Below are positions 15,811 to 25,811 of a stretch of DNA of 59,834 bases, piece by piece (within the stretch, counting starts at the first letter, position 1; each line of letters starts with the position of its first letter). The position numbers were made by a program, and so were the translations under genes. Source of the DNA: Cellulomonas fimi (GTDB lineage: Bacteria > Actinomycetota > Actinomycetes > Actinomycetales > Cellulomonadaceae); the NCBI RefSeq assembly GCF_028527925.1, contig NZ_JAPESW010000024.1, forward strand, positions 1 through 59,834, read 5' to 3'. The notes beneath the pieces are model-generated. The model was not told the origin of the DNA. It was given only the letters and a program-made list of their open reading frames with translations, and ran no database searches.

Positions 15811-18555
15811 TCAGGAGTCGCCGCCCGTGTTCCCGGACGTGCCGGCCGTGACGTCGTGCAGGCGGTACCGCTCGATGGCCTGCGCCGGAGCGTCCGCCGC
15901 GACCGCGCCGGTCCGCGCGAGCTGCTGCAGCACCCGCACTGCGGTCGACGGGCCGTCGATCTTGAAGTGACGACGCGCGGCGGCGCGGGTGTCGGAGAAG
16001 CCGAAGCCGTCGGCACCGAGCGTCGCGTACGTGCCGGGGATCCACGCGCGCACCTGGTCGGCGACGAGGTGGTCGTAGTCCGTCGTCGCGACGAACGGAC
16101 CCTCGGCGCCCTGCAGCTTCTGCGTGAGGTACGCCTGGCGCGGCTCCTCGCCCGGCTGCAGGAACGCCTGCTGGTCGGCCGCCAGGCCGTCGCGACGCAG
16201 CTCGTTCCAGCTCGTCACGGACCACACCGCGGCGCGCACGCCCCAGTCCTCCGCGAGCAGCTTCTGCGCCTCGAGCGCCCACGGCACGGCGACGCCCGAC
16301 GCGAGGATCTGGGCGCGCGGCCCGTCACCCTCGGCCGGCGACAGCAGGTAGATGCCCTTGAGCACGCCCTCGACGTCCAGGTTCTCCGGCTCGGCCGGCT
16401 GGACCATCGGCTCGTTGTAGACGGTCAGGTAGTAGATGACGTCCTTGTCGCGGCCGTCACCCTCCCCGTACATCCGCTCGATGCCGTCCTTGACGATGTG
16501 GCGCAGCTCGTAGCCGTACGCCGCGTCGTAGTGGACGACGTGCGACATCGTGCCCGCGAGCAGCGGCGAGTGGCCGTCGGCGTGCTGCAGGCCCTCGCCC
16601 GTGAGCGTCGTGCGGCCGGCCGTCGCGCCGATGAGGAAGCCGCGGGCCATCTGGTCGCCGGCCGCCCAGAACTGGTCACCGGTCCGCTGGAACCCGAACA
16701 TCGAGTAGTAGAAGTAGAAGGGGATCAGCGGCTCGCCGTGCGTCGCGTACGACGTACCGACGGCCTGGAACGCGGCCGCGGAACCCGCCTCGTTGATGCC
16801 CGTGTGCATGATCTGCCCGGACTCGGACTCCTTGTACGAGAGCATGAGCTCCCGGTCGACGGCCATGTAGTTCTGGCCGTTCGTGTTGAAGATCTTCGCG
16901 CTGGGGAAGATCGAGTCCAGGCCGAACGTGCGGGCCTCGTCGGGGATGATCGGCACCAGGCGGTGACCGAACTCCTTGTCCTTCACGAGGTCCTTGAACA
17001 GGCGCACGAGCGCCATCGTCGAGGCGACCTCCTGGTGGCCCGACCCCTTCGCGAGGCCCTCGTACACCTTGGCCTCGGGCAGCGTGACCGCCTTGTGCGT
17101 CGAGCGGCGCTCCGGCACGAACCCGCCGAGCTGACGGCGGCGCTCGAGCATGTACTGGATGCCCTCGTCGTCGGGACCGGGGTGGAAGTACGGCGGGACG
17201 TAGGGGTTGGCGTCGATCTGCTCGTCCGTGATGGGGATGTGCAGCGAGTCGCGCAGCGTCTTGAGGTCGTCCGCCTTGAGCTTCTTCATCTGGTGCGTGG
17301 CGTTGCGCCCGGCGAAGCCCGAGCCCAGGCCGTAGCCCTTGATGGTGTGCGCGAGGATGACCGTCGGCTGGCCCGTGTGCTCGCGCGCGGCCTTGTAGGC
17401 GGCGTAGATCTTGCGGTAGTCGTGACCGCCGCGCTTGAGCGCCCAGATCTCGTCGTCCGTCATCTTCTCGACGAGCTGCTTGGTGCGCGGGTCGCGACCG
17501 AAGAAGTGCTCACGGATGAACGCGCCGTTCTCGGCGCGGTACGTCTGGAAGTCGCCGTCGGGCGTCGTGTTCATGAGGTGCACGAGCGCGCGGTCCTTGT
17601 CGGCGTTGAGCAGGACGTCCCACTCGCGGCCCCAGATGACCTTGATGACGTTCCAGCCGGCGCCGCGGAACTGCGCCTCGAGCTCCTGGATGATCTTGCC
17701 GTTGCCGCGGACCGGACCGTCGAGGCGCTGCAGGTTGCAGTTGACGACGAACGTGAGGTTGTCGAGGCCCTGCTGCGCCGCGTGCTGGAGCATGCCGCGC
17801 GACTCGGGCTCGTCCATCTCGCCGTCGCCGAGGAACGCCCACACGTCCTGCTGGCTCGTGTCCTTGATCCCGCGGTTGTGCAGGTACTTGTTGGTCCACG
17901 CCTGGTAGATCGCCGACGCCGGGCCCAGGCCCATCGACACCGTCGGGAACTCCCACAGGTCCGGCGCGAGGCGCGGGTGCGGGTACGACGGCAGGCCGCC
18001 GCCCGGGTGCGACAGCTCCTGCCGGAACCCGTCGAGCTGGTGCTCCGACAGGCGGCCCTCGAGGAACGCGCGGGCGTAGACGCCGGGGGAGGCGTGGCCC
18101 TGGAAGTAGACCTGGTCGCCGCCGCCGGGGTGGTCCTTGCCGCGGAAGAAGTGGTTGAGGCCGACCTCGGTGAGCGTCGCGACCGACGCGTACGAGGAGA
18201 TGTGGCCGCCGACCGCGATGCCGGGACGCTGCGCGCGCGTGACCATGACGGCCGCGTTCCAGCGGATCCACGAGCGGTAGCGCCGCTCCATGACCTCGTC
18301 GCCGGGGAAGTACGGCTCGTCGTGCACGGCGATCGTGTTGACGTACGGCGTGTTGAGCGAGGCCGGGATGGCCACGTTCCGCTGCCGCGCGTGACGCAGC
18401 ATGCTCAGCAGCACGTAGCGGGCGCGCGGACCACCCTTGTCGTCGATGAGCCCGTCGAGCGACTCGAGCCACTCGCCGGTCTCGGCGGGGTCGATGTCGG
18501 GGACCTGGCTGAGCAGGCCGCCGATGAGCGGGCCCGTCTCGTCGATGGAAGCCAC
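15811..18555 (-). CDS. aceE: Pyruvate dehydrogenase E1 component, homodimeric type
   Basis: 914 residues. It decarboxylates pyruvate with thiamine diphosphate and passes the acetyl group to the lipoyl arm of E2. Clear motifs are the TPP-binding [10 protein letters not shown] with [16 protein letters not shown] (about 240-280), and the family phrase [20 protein letters not shown]. The C-terminal transketolase-like domain follows. GTG at 18555 is chosen as start because AAGGAG lies 5 bases before it and the resulting protein [20 protein letters not shown] begins like other actinobacterial AceE; the frame extends upstream without homology. The E2 and E3 genes are not in this window. Confidence 0.94.
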   Translation of the reverse strand: MASIDETGPLIGGLLSQVPDIDPAETGEWLESLDGLIDDKGGPRARYVLLSMLRHARQRNVAIPASLNTPYVNTIAVHDEPYFPGDEVMERRYRSWIRWNAAVMVTRAQRPGIAVGGHISSYASVATLTEVGLNHFFRGKDHPGGGDQVYFQGHASPGVYARAFLEGRLSEHQLDGFRQELSHPGGGLPSYPHPRLAPDLWEFPTVSMGLGPASAIYQAWTNKYLHNRGIKDTSQQDVWAFLGDGEMDEPESRGMLQHAAQQGLDNLTFVVNCNLQRLDGPVRGNGKIIQELEAQFRGAGWNVIKVIWGREWDVLLNADKDRALVHLMNTTPDGDFQTYRAENGAFIREHFFGRDPRTKQLVEKMTDDEIWALKRGGHDYRKIYAAYKAAREHTGQPTVILAHTIKGYGLGSGFAGRNATHQMKKLKADDLKTLRDSLHIPITDEQIDANPYVPPYFHPGPDDEGIQYMLERRRQLGGFVPERRSTHKAVTLPEAKVYEGLAKGSGHQEVASTMALVRLFKDLVKDKEFGHRLVPIIPDEARTFGLDSIFPSAKIFNTNGQNYMAVDRELMLSYKESESGQIMHTGINEAGSAAAFQAVGTSYATHGEPLIPFYFYYSMFGFQRTGDQFWAAGDQMARGFLIGATAGRTTLTGEGLQHADGHSPLLAGTMSHVVHYDAAYGYELRHIVKDGIERMYGEGDGRDKDVIYYLTVYNEPMVQPAEPENLDVEGVLKGIYLLSPAEGDGPRAQILASGVAVPWALEAQKLLAEDWGVRAAVWSVTSWNELRRDGLAADQQAFLQPGEEPRQAYLTQKLQGAEGPFVATTDYDHLVADQVRAWIPGTYATLGADGFGFSDTRAAARRHFKIDGPSTAVRVLQQLARTGAVAADAPAQAIERYRLHDVTAGTSGNTGGDS

Positions 18556-18903
18556 CGGTGCTCCTTCTGCCTTCTCGTCCGCACGCACGGGCCTCGTGGC
18601 CCCGGCGCGCATCTCGGCCCGACCCTGGTCGCGGCACGTGAGGCGCGCAAGCGGCAGGTGCGGGTAGTCGGCCCATTGTCGGCCCCTGTCGGGCACAAAG
18701 TCACACCGTCCCGGCACTCGGGCCACGTGACGTCCGCGACAGTCGTAGGACGACTCGTGCGTCGACCGTCCGTCGCGCGCGCCGGACACGCCCGTCCGTG
18801 CGGGGCGTCTTGCCAGGGCCCGCCCGCGTGCGGTGGGCTACGGTGTGCGGACATCAGCAGGTCGTCCCGCCAGGGGCGACGCGACGAAGGGATCGGTCGG
18901 GAC
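18556..18903. other. Divergent intergenic region between aceE and the DUF3052 gene
   Basis: 348 bases with no convincing gene. It must hold the promoters for aceE (minus) and the DUF3052-peroxiredoxin pair (plus). I see a small palindrome GTCGT-AGG-ACGAC near 18738-18752 and a TACGGT that could be a plus-strand -10 element at 18839-18844, but nothing firm. Frames that cross it on both strands lack a start with a ribosome binding site. Confidence 0.5.
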
Positions 18904-19326
18904 GTGTCATCCAGCACGGACGACGCCGCCTCGCAGGTGGCAGCGCGTCTGGGGTTCACCGCAGGACAGGTGATCCAGGAGTTCGGGTACGACGACGACG
19001 TCGACGAGGAGCTGCGCGACGCCCTCCAGGCCGTCACCGGCACCGAGCTGGTCGACGAGGACTACGACGACGTGACCGACGGTGCCCTCATCTGGTTCCG
19101 GGACGACGACGGCGACCTCACCGACTTCCTCGTCGACGCGATGACCGTCCTCGAGGACAACAGCCCCATCTGGGTCCTCACCCCGAAGTCCGGCCGGTCC
19201 GGCCACGTGTCGCACAGCGACATCGAGGAGGCCGCCACCACGTCGGGCCTGCACGCGATGACGACGTTCGCCGTCGCCGCCGACTGGTCCGCCACGCGCC
19301 TCGGCACGCGCGGCCGCGGCAAGTGA
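18904..19326 (+). CDS. DUF3052 family protein
   Basis: 140 residues, very acidic. The core AARLGFTAGQVIQEFGYDDD and the later NSPIWVLTPKSGRSGHVSHS are characteristic of the DUF3052 family of Actinobacteria, found near aceE in many genomes. Function is unknown. The GTG at 18904 gives the usual short Ser/Thr-rich N-terminus. Its stop overlaps the GTG start of the peroxiredoxin gene (GTGA), so the two are probably co-translated. Confidence 0.9.
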   Translation: MSSSTDDAASQVAARLGFTAGQVIQEFGYDDDVDEELRDALQAVTGTELVDEDYDDVTDGALIWFRDDDGDLTDFLVDAMTVLEDNSPIWVLTPKSGRSGHVSHSDIEEAATTSGLHAMTTFAVAADWSATRLGTRGRGK

Positions 19327-19790
19327 CCGCGACGCCCGTCCTCGGCGAGCTCGCGCCCGACTTCACGCTCGTCGACACCCACGGCACGCCCGTGACGCTG
19401 TCCGCGCTGCGCGGCACACCGGTCGTCGTCGTCTTCATCCCGTTCGCGTTCTCCGGCACGTGCCGCGGTGAGTTGTGCGAGATCCGCGACAACATCGCCG
19501 CCTTCGACACCGCGGGCGTGCGCGTCCTCGTCGTCTCGTGCGACTCGATGTTCACGCTGCGTGCGTGGCAGGAGCAGGAGGGCTTCGGCTTCGACCTGCT
19601 CTCCGACTTCTGGCCGCACGGCGACGTCGCCCGCGCCTACGAGGTCTTCGACGAGAAGGCGGGCCGGCCGCTGCGCGGGTCGTTCCTCGTCGACGCCGAC
19701 GGCGTGTTGCGCTGGTCGGTCGTGAACCCCGCCGGACAGGCCCGTGACCTCGCCGCCTACCGCGCGGCGATCGCGGCCCTCGCCGCCTGA
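19323..19790 (+). CDS. Peroxiredoxin (AhpE-like)
   Basis: 155 residues. It reduces hydrogen peroxide or organic hydroperoxides. The peroxidatic Cys47 sits in FIPFAFSGTCRGELC; a second Cys at 52 could act in resolution or in mycothiol-dependent reduction. The start GTG at 19323 overlaps the DUF3052 stop by 4 bases and yields VTATPVLGELAPDFTLVDTH, a standard peroxiredoxin N-terminus. The length fits the AhpE/BCP-like one-Cys group of Actinobacteria. Confidence 0.92.
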   Translation: MTATPVLGELAPDFTLVDTHGTPVTLSALRGTPVVVVFIPFAFSGTCRGELCEIRDNIAAFDTAGVRVLVVSCDSMFTLRAWQEQEGFGFDLLSDFWPHGDVARAYEVFDEKAGRPLRGSFLVDADGVLRWSVVNPAGQARDLAAYRAAIAALAA

Positions 19791-19886
19791 CGCGTGCGCC
19801 GACCGGGCGCTCGGGCGCCCCTCGGGCCTGCCCTCGCGCACGGGTAGGCTGTGCGCCCGTCGCACCCCCGAGCACGTCGCGACGAG

Positions 19887-19960
19887 GGGCCTGTAGCTCA
19901 GCTGGTCAGAGCGCCGCGCTTACACCGCGGAGGTCGCCGGTTCGAAACCGGCCGGGCCCA
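19887..19960 (+). tRNA. tRNA-Val (UAC)
   Basis: A 74-base cloverleaf with acceptor GGGCCTG/CGGGCCC, D arm GCTCAGCTGGTCAGAGC, anticodon stem CCGCG/CGCGG around loop CTTACAC (anticodon TAC), T loop TTCGAAA and discriminator A at 19960. CCA is not encoded. Confidence 0.96.
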
Positions 19961-20033
19961 CCCGTCACCCCGGTCTCATGCCCGCGGCCCTGCCCGGACC
20001 ACGGGTCGTCCGTGACGCGCCGGGCCACGAGGC

Positions 20034-20432
20034 TCACGCGACGCAGAACTCGTTGCCCTCGGGGTCGAGCATGACGACGTGGCCCAGCACCGAGCGCCCG
20101 GAGTCGTCGCCGTACCGCTCCTCGCGCACCGACGTGCCGCCCGCCGCGACGAGCCGGTCGACCGTCGCGCGGATCGCGGCCTCGCGCTCCTCCCAGTCCC
20201 ACGGCGGCTCGCCCGCCACGCGGATGTCGATGTGCAGCCGGTTCTTCGCGGTCTTCGGCTCGGGCACGCGCAGCCAGCCGATCGCCGGCCCGACGCCGTC
20301 GGGGTCGACGATCGAGGCGCCGTCCGGCTCGTCGTAGCCCGGCTCCGGGACGTAGCCGAGCGCGAGCGCCCAGAACGCTGCCAGCCGGTGCGGGTCCGCG
20401 GCGTCGCCGCCGAGCGTCCATCGGGTCGCCAT
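20034..20432 (-). CDS. VOC family (glyoxalase-like) protein
   Basis: 132 residues. It has the compact VOC fold signature of actinobacterial glyoxalase-like proteins: PHRLAAFWALALGYVPEPGY near the N-terminus, KNRLHIDIRV in the middle and the C-terminal MLDPEGNEFCVA, which supplies a metal-binding Glu. The substrate is unknown. ATG at 20432 starts MATRWTLGGDAADPHRLAAF; the frame upstream is not conserved. A paralogue with the same closing motif lies at 28506-28913. Confidence 0.88.
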   Translation of the reverse strand: MATRWTLGGDAADPHRLAAFWALALGYVPEPGYDEPDGASIVDPDGVGPAIGWLRVPEPKTAKNRLHIDIRVAGEPPWDWEEREAAIRATVDRLVAAGGTSVREERYGDDSGRSVLGHVVMLDPEGNEFCVA

Positions 20433-20539
20433 GTCCGGACCGTAGCGGCGCCCCCCGACACGCGCGGGACGGTCCGACGCGCCCGTGCGCGGGCGCCGGA
20501 CGGGCACCGGGCGCGCCGCTGCTTGCTAGCGTCCTCGGC

Positions 20540-21394
20540 GTGGTCGCCGTCCCGCACGTCTCCTCGCTGCACGTCTTCCCCGTGAAGTCGCTGCGCGGCG
20601 TCGACGTGCCGGCGGCGCACGTCGAGCGGTGGGGCGTGCGCGGTGACCGGCGGTGGATGGTCGTCGAGCCCGCCGGCGGGGTCCTCACGGCGCGCGAGCA
20701 CCCCCGGATGCTGGGTGTGCGGGCCGAGCCGCTCGACGGCGGCGTACGGCTGTCGGCGCCGGGCGCGTCCGACCTCCAGGTCCGCGAGCCCGAGGGCGTC
20801 GAGCCGGACGTCACCGTCGGGCTGTCGCGCCTGGAGTGCGCGACCGGGGCCGGGTCCGCCGCGGACGACTGGCTGTCGGACGCGCTGGGGCGTCGCGTGC
20901 GGCTGGTCTGGCTGGACGACCCCCGCCGGCGGACCGTGAGCCCGCAGCACGGCGGACGCGCCGGCGATGCGCTGTCGCTGGCCGACGCGGGGCCGCTGCT
21001 CGTGACGACGGAGGCGTCGATGGCGGCGCTGAACGCGTGGGTGGCCGACCGGGCGCTCGAGGCCGCGGACCCGACCGGGTCCCCGACCGTGCCCGCGCCG
21101 CTGCCGATGGAGCGGTTCCGGCCGAACCTCGTGGTCGGCGGTGACCTCGAGCCGTTCGAGGAGGATCGCTGGGCCGGACTGCGGGTGGGCGACGTCGAGC
21201 TGCGGTTCGCCGAGCGGTGCGACCGGTGCAGCCTCACGACGATCGACCTCGACACGCTGGTCACGACGAAGGAGCCGATCCGGACGCTCGCGCGGCACCG
21301 GCGCGAGGACGGGAAGACGTGGTTCGGGGTGCGGATGGTGCCGGTGACGACCGGTCGCGTCGCGGTGGGGGACCCGGTGACCGCGCTGCGCTGA
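20540..21394 (+). CDS. MOSC domain protein (YcbX-like)
   Basis: 284 residues. The N-terminal MOSC_N beta barrel (residues 5-110, LHVFPVKSLRGVDV and GVRGDRRWMVV) is followed by the MOSC domain (about 130-280). The conserved Cys lies in AERCDRCSLTTIDLDT, expected to bind the molybdenum cofactor sulfur, and KTWFGVRM follows. YcbX-type proteins detoxify N-hydroxylated bases using molybdenum cofactor. No redox partner domain is fused here. The start is GTG at 20540 just after a TAGCGT sequence, so the mRNA may be leaderless. Confidence 0.9.
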   Translation: MVAVPHVSSLHVFPVKSLRGVDVPAAHVERWGVRGDRRWMVVEPAGGVLTAREHPRMLGVRAEPLDGGVRLSAPGASDLQVREPEGVEPDVTVGLSRLECATGAGSAADDWLSDALGRRVRLVWLDDPRRRTVSPQHGGRAGDALSLADAGPLLVTTEASMAALNAWVADRALEAADPTGSPTVPAPLPMERFRPNLVVGGDLEPFEEDRWAGLRVGDVELRFAERCDRCSLTTIDLDTLVTTKEPIRTLARHRREDGKTWFGVRMVPVTTGRVAVGDPVTALR

Positions 21395-21454
21395 CGTGCC
21401 GTCGGCGTGTGCCAGGTGGCGGAGGTCGCCGGGGTGACGGGTAGCGTGCGTCGC

Positions 21455-22651
21455 GTGACCGCCCCGCGCCTGGCCGACGTCGTCCGCACGCTCGAGCGCC
21501 GCTACCCGCCGTCGACGGCGGAGTCGTGGGACGCGGTCGGGCTGGTCACGGGCGACCCGGAGCAGGAGGTCCGGCGCGTGCTGCTCGCCGTCGACCCGGT
21601 CGCGGACGTCGTCGAGGAGGCCGTCGGCTGGGGTGCGGACCTCGTCGTCACGCACCACCCGTTGCTCCTGCGGCCCGTGCACTCGATCGCGGCGACCACC
21701 TTCAAGGGCGCGCTGCTGCACCGGCTCGTGCGCGCGGGCGTCGCGCTGTACACCGCGCACACGAACGCCGACGCGGCGGTCGGGGGAGTCGCGGACGCGC
21801 TGGCCGACGCGCTCGGGCTCGTCGACCGGACGCCGTTGCAGCCGGCGGCGACGGAGGCGCTGGACAAGGTCGTGGTGATGGTCCCGGTCGCCGACGCCGA
21901 GACGCTGGTCGACGCCCTGGCCGCGGCTGGGGCGGGGGCGATCGGCCGGTACGCGCGGTGCGCCTGGACGACGACCGGTGAGGGGACGTTCACGCCGCTC
22001 GACGGCGCATCGCCCGCGATCGGGGCCGTCGGCGAGGTCGAGCGGGTCGTCGAGGCGCGCGTCGAGATGGTCGCGCCGCGCCGGCTGCGGTCGGCGGTCG
22101 TCGCTGCGCTCCGGGCCGCGCACCCCTACGAGGAGCCCGCGTTCGACGTGCTCGAGCTCGCGTCGTGGCCCGGGTCGACGGGGATCGGCCGCGTCGGGCG
22201 GCTCGAACGGCCGACGACGCTCGCCGCGTTCGCCGCCGACGTCGCCGCCGCGGTCCCGGCGACGGCTCAGGGGGTGCGCTACGCGGGCGACGTCGACGGA
22301 CGCGTCGAGCGCGTCGCCGTGGTCGGGGGCTCAGGCGACTCGCTGTTCGACGCGGTCCGCGCGGCGGGCGTCGACGCCTACGTCACCGCCGACCTGCGGC
22401 ACCACCCCGCGTCCGAGCTGCGTGAGCGCGCGGTGTTCGAGGCCCGCGACGGGCACGCGCCGCCGTACCTCGTCGACCTCGCGCACTTCGCCTCCGAGTG
22501 GCCCTGGCTCGCGCGTGCGGCCCGCGACCTGGAGACGGACCTGGCCGCCGCGGGCACTACGGTGGAGACCCGGGTCAGCACCCTCAGCACCGACCCCTGG
22601 ACGGGCCGCGTCGCCGCGCCCGCCACCCTCCCGCCGGAAGGACACCCGTGA
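21455..22651 (+). CDS. Nif3-like dinuclear metal center protein
   Basis: 398 residues. The Nif3/NIF3L1 family binds two metal ions; the ligands appear in VVTHHPLLLRPV (about 65-72), in AHTNADAA (about 105) and near the C-terminus (DLAHFASEW). The middle insert (about 130-245, PII-like, PYEEPAFDVLEL) is the standard bacterial insertion. GTG at 21455 is preferred over GTG 21407 because it follows TAGCGTGCGTCGC and gives VTAPRLADVVRTLERRYPP, the normal N-terminus. It heads an operon of three overlapping genes ending in the RNase H/phosphatase. Confidence 0.92.
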   Translation: MTAPRLADVVRTLERRYPPSTAESWDAVGLVTGDPEQEVRRVLLAVDPVADVVEEAVGWGADLVVTHHPLLLRPVHSIAATTFKGALLHRLVRAGVALYTAHTNADAAVGGVADALADALGLVDRTPLQPAATEALDKVVVMVPVADAETLVDALAAAGAGAIGRYARCAWTTTGEGTFTPLDGASPAIGAVGEVERVVEARVEMVAPRRLRSAVVAALRAAHPYEEPAFDVLELASWPGSTGIGRVGRLERPTTLAAFAADVAAAVPATAQGVRYAGDVDGRVERVAVVGGSGDSLFDAVRAAGVDAYVTADLRHHPASELRERAVFEARDGHAPPYLVDLAHFASEWPWLARAARDLETDLAAAGTTVETRVSTLSTDPWTGRVAAPATLPPEGHP

Positions 22652-23397
22652 CGACTGCCCCCGCGGCGGACCAGCGCCGCCTGCTCGACGTCCAGGAGCT
22701 CGACACGCGTCTCGACCAGCTCGCACACAAGCGCCGCACGCTGCCCGAGCTCGCGCGGCTGCTGGAGCTCGACTCGCAGCTCGCCGACCTCCACACCGCG
22801 CTCGTCACGTCGCGCACCGCCGTCGAGGACCTGCGACGCGAGCTCGCGAAGGCGGAGGCCGACGTCGAGCAGGTGCGCTCGCGCGCCGCCCGCGACCAGG
22901 CGCGTCTCGACTCGGGGCAGGGCAGCGCCAAGGACCTGCAGGCGCTGACCAGCGAGATCGCGTCGCTCGCGCGCCGTCAGGGCGACCTCGAGGAGGTCGA
23001 GCTCGAGGTCATGGAGCGGCTCGAGGCGCACGAGGGTGCGCTCGCCGAGGTCACGAAGGCCTACGACGCGCTCGTCGCCCAGAAGGAGGCCGTCGAGGCC
23101 GACCGCGACGCGGCGTTCCGGACGATCGACGCGGACGTCGAGCGGGTCCGGGGCGAGCGAGCGAAGACGGCCGACGGCCTGGACGCGGGTCTCGTCACCC
23201 TCTACGAGAAGCTGCGCGGCCAGCTCGGCGGGCTCGGTGCCGCGCCCCTGCGCGGGCGCCGCTGCGAGGGCTGCCGCCTGGAGCTCAACCCGCTCGACCT
23301 CGACGCGATCCGGTCGAAGGGCGAGGACCAGGTCGTGCGCTGCGAGGAGTGCGGCCGCATCCTCGTGCGCCTGCCCGAGCCGGCCGCCGCGGGCTGA
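22648..23397 (+). CDS. Coiled-coil zinc-ribbon protein (zf-RING_7, CT398-like)
   Basis: 249 residues. Residues 10-190 form a long antiparallel coiled coil (LLDVQELDTRLDQLAHKRRT). The C-terminus carries a zinc ribbon with two Cys pairs: RRCEGCRLEL and VRCEECGRIL. This is the widespread YbgI-neighbour family placed after nif3-like genes in Actinobacteria; a nucleic-acid binding or chaperone role has been proposed. It overlaps the upstream stop (GTGA at 22648-22651) and the downstream start (ATGA at 23397-23400). Confidence 0.92.
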   Translation: MTTAPAADQRRLLDVQELDTRLDQLAHKRRTLPELARLLELDSQLADLHTALVTSRTAVEDLRRELAKAEADVEQVRSRAARDQARLDSGQGSAKDLQALTSEIASLARRQGDLEEVELEVMERLEAHEGALAEVTKAYDALVAQKEAVEADRDAAFRTIDADVERVRGERAKTADGLDAGLVTLYEKLRGQLGGLGAAPLRGRRCEGCRLELNPLDLDAIRSKGEDQVVRCEECGRILVRLPEPAAAG

Positions 23398-24602
23398 TGA
23401 CCCGGCGGCTCGTCGTCGAGGCCGACGGCGGCTCGCGGGGCAACCCGGGGCCCGCCGGGTACGGCGCGGTGGTGCTCGACGGGGACACGGGGAGGGTGCT
23501 CGCGGAGCGCGCGGACTTCCTCGGGGTCGCGTCGAACAACGTCGCCGAGTACTCGGGCCTGGTCGCGGGGTTGAAGGCGGCGCTCGCGATCGACCCCGCC
23601 GCGCGCCTCGAGGTCCGCATGGACTCGCAGCTCGTCATCGAGCAGATGCGCGGCGCCTGGAAGATCAAGCACGCCGACATGCGCCGTCTCGCCGACGAGG
23701 TGCACGCGCTCGTCGACCCGACGGACGTCACGTGGACGTGGGTCCCGCGCGCGCAGAACGCCGCCGCCGACCGGCTGGCGAACCTCGCGATGGACCGTGA
23801 GAGTGGGCTGGTGACCGACGACGCCAGCACCGGCCCGCTCACCCCGCCGAGCACCGACCCCGCCGGGAGCGGCACGCAGTCCGCGACGACCGGCGCGGGG
23901 GACCCCGGGTCGGGCCGCGCGCCGCGTCCGTCCGGCGCGGGCGTCCGCTTCGACGAGGAGAAGCCCGTCACCGTCGTGCTCGTGCGGCACGGCCAGACCG
24001 CGATGACCGTCTCGCGCGGGTACTCCGGCTCGTCCGAGCCCGGGCCGCCGCTCGATGAGCACGGGCAGCAGCAGGCCCGGGCCGCCGCGGTGCTGGTCGA
24101 CCGCATCGGGCACGACCTGTGGGGCGACATCGAGTACCCGTCGGAGATCATCGCGTCGCCGATGGTCCGCACGCAGCAGACCGCCGGCATCATCGCCGAG
24201 CGGCTGAAGCTGCCCGTCGAGACCGTCGACCTCGTCAAGGAGGCCGACTTCGGCGAGTGGCAGGGGCTGACCGCGGAGCAGATCGAGGAGCGGTGGCCGG
24301 GCGAGCTCGAGCCGTGGCACACGCGCGGCGACGTGCGCCCGCCCGGCGGCGAGTCGATCGCCGACGTGGGCGTGCGGCTGCAGCAGGTGTTCGACGACCT
24401 CCTCGCCGAGGGCCGCGGTCGCACCGTCGTCGTCGTGAGCCACGCGGTCGCGATCCGCGCGGCGCTCGGCGTCGCGATGGGCGCGCAGCCGGGGTCGTGG
24501 AGCCAGCTCCGGGTGGCGCCCGCGTCGGTGAGCATCGTGCGGCTCTTCGCCGACAAGCGGCACGAGATCGCCGTCGTCGGGGTGCCGAGCGAGGGTTGGT
24601 AG
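23397..24602 (+). CDS. Bifunctional RNase H / acid phosphatase
   Basis: 401 residues. The N-terminal RNase HI domain (1-140) has the acidic residues in EADGGSRGNPGPAGYG, in the Glu of NNVAEYSG, in RMDSQLVIEQM and in the Asp of NAAADRLANLA. A Ser/Gly/Pro-rich linker (145-185) joins it to a histidine phosphatase domain with VVLVRHGQTA (about 196-205) and VVSHAVAIRA (about 345). The architecture matches Rv2228c of Mycobacterium tuberculosis, which cleaves RNA in RNA-DNA hybrids and has alpha-ribazole phosphatase activity. The start ATG overlaps the zinc-ribbon gene stop. Confidence 0.94.
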   Translation: MTRRLVVEADGGSRGNPGPAGYGAVVLDGDTGRVLAERADFLGVASNNVAEYSGLVAGLKAALAIDPAARLEVRMDSQLVIEQMRGAWKIKHADMRRLADEVHALVDPTDVTWTWVPRAQNAAADRLANLAMDRESGLVTDDASTGPLTPPSTDPAGSGTQSATTGAGDPGSGRAPRPSGAGVRFDEEKPVTVVLVRHGQTAMTVSRGYSGSSEPGPPLDEHGQQQARAAAVLVDRIGHDLWGDIEYPSEIIASPMVRTQQTAGIIAERLKLPVETVDLVKEADFGEWQGLTAEQIEERWPGELEPWHTRGDVRPPGGESIADVGVRLQQVFDDLLAEGRGRTVVVVSHAVAIRAALGVAMGAQPGSWSQLRVAPASVSIVRLFADKRHEIAVVGVPSEGW

Positions 24603-24635
24603 GCCGTCTTCCCGCGGTGACGCCCGCCCGCGCGG

Positions 24636-25811
24636 TCAGTGCGTCGCGGCGAGCGCGAGGACCGCGAGGACGACGACCGGCGGCGCGAGCAGCGCACCCT
24701 GCAGCACGATCGTGCGCGCCGGGACGTCGAGCATGACCTGACGGCACCGGTGCCACCACAGCACCGTCGCGAGCGACCCCCACGGCGTCAGGAGCGGGCC
24801 TGCGCCCGTCCCGATGAGGAGCGCCGCGAGCCGCAACGGGTCGCCCGCGGCAGCCGGTTCGAGCGCCAGGTAGGCGGGCAGGTTGTTGACGCCGTTCGAC
24901 GCGAGCGCGGCGACGCCCGCGAGCCGCAGCAGCTCGACGGCGCCGTCACCGTCGCCGGCGAGGTCGTGCAGCAGCGCACCGAGACCGTGCGCGTGCGCCG
25001 TCTCGACGACTACGAACAGCCCGAGCACGACGACGAGCGTCCGCCACGGGACGAGCTGCGACGGCGGCACGGGCCAGGGTCGGCGACGCACGCGCGTCGC
25101 GACCAGCAGGATCACCGCGGCACCGGCCGCGAGCGGGGCGGGCGCCAGCCCGACGACGAAGCCGACGGCCATGAGCGCGGTGACGCCCGCGGCGAGCAGC
25201 AGCAGCGGGCGGTCGGCGGCGGGCGACGGCTCCTGCGGCTCGTACGTGCCGCGGAGGTGCCGGCGGTCCCGGACGGCCAGGATCGCGACGGTCACGAGGA
25301 TCGCGACGAGCGCGGGCGCCCACATGAGCGGCAGGAACGACGCGCCCGCCCGCCGGATTGCGTGGTCCGCGAGCAGGTTGGTGAGGTTCGAGACGGGCAG
25401 CACGAGCGAGGCCGTGTTGGCGAGCGCGAGCACGGCGAGCGCGAACGGCAGGGGAGACGTGCGGGTGTGCCGCGCGAGCGCGATCACGACGGGCGTCAGG
25501 AGCACCGCGGTCGTGTCGAGCGACAGCACCGCGGTCGACAGCGTCGCGAGCACCACGACGAGCAGCCAGAGCACGACCCGTCGGCCGCGCGCCGCCCGGG
25601 CCGCGAGCCCCGCGGCCGCGTCGAACAGCCCTGCACCCGCGCTCGTCTCCGCGACGACCGTGAGCGCCGCGAGGAACAGCAGGATCGGCAGCGTGCGCTC
25701 GGCGAGCGTGCGCGCGTCGTCGGCGGGCAGCAGCCCGGTGGCCGGGAGCGCCACCACGACGACGGCGGCGACCGCCCACCACGGGAAGCCCCGGCGGGCC
25801 GGACCGCTCAC
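24636..25811 (-). CDS. SLC13/ArsB-type membrane permease
   Basis: 391 residues with about ten hydrophobic segments. Two related halves carry the ion-transporter phrases LDTTAVLLTPVVIALARH (about 100-118) and ASNGVNNLPAYLALEPAA (about 310-328), with NTASLVLPVSNLTNLLADH between them. This fits the ArsB/NhaD/SLC13 superfamily of anion or Na+/H+ antiporters, but the substrate cannot be told from sequence. The start GTG at 25811 overlaps the yaaA stop by four bases; the much longer frame upstream is an antisense-free shadow of yaaA. Confidence 0.85.
   Translation of the reverse strand: MSGPARRGFPWWAVAAVVVVALPATGLLPADDARTLAERTLPILLFLAALTVVAETSAGAGLFDAAAGLAARAARGRRVVLWLLVVVLATLSTAVLSLDTTAVLLTPVVIALARHTRTSPLPFALAVLALANTASLVLPVSNLTNLLADHAIRRAGASFLPLMWAPALVAILVTVAILAVRDRRHLRGTYEPQEPSPAADRPLLLLAAGVTALMAVGFVVGLAPAPLAAGAAVILLVATRVRRRPWPVPPSQLVPWRTLVVVLGLFVVVETAHAHGLGALLHDLAGDGDGAVELLRLAGVAALASNGVNNLPAYLALEPAAAGDPLRLAALLIGTGAGPLLTPWGSLATVLWWHRCRQVMLDVPARTIVLQGALLAPPVVVLAVLALAATH

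Noticed and set aside
18735..18755. GTCGT-AGG-ACGAC palindrome upstream of aceE as an operator
   Set aside because: Only 5 bp per arm, common by chance at this composition, and not placed near a clear promoter.
15856..19326. 1156-residue plus-strand frame over aceE
   Set aside because: It is a shadow of aceE on the other strand; only the last part (from 18904) is the real DUF3052 gene.
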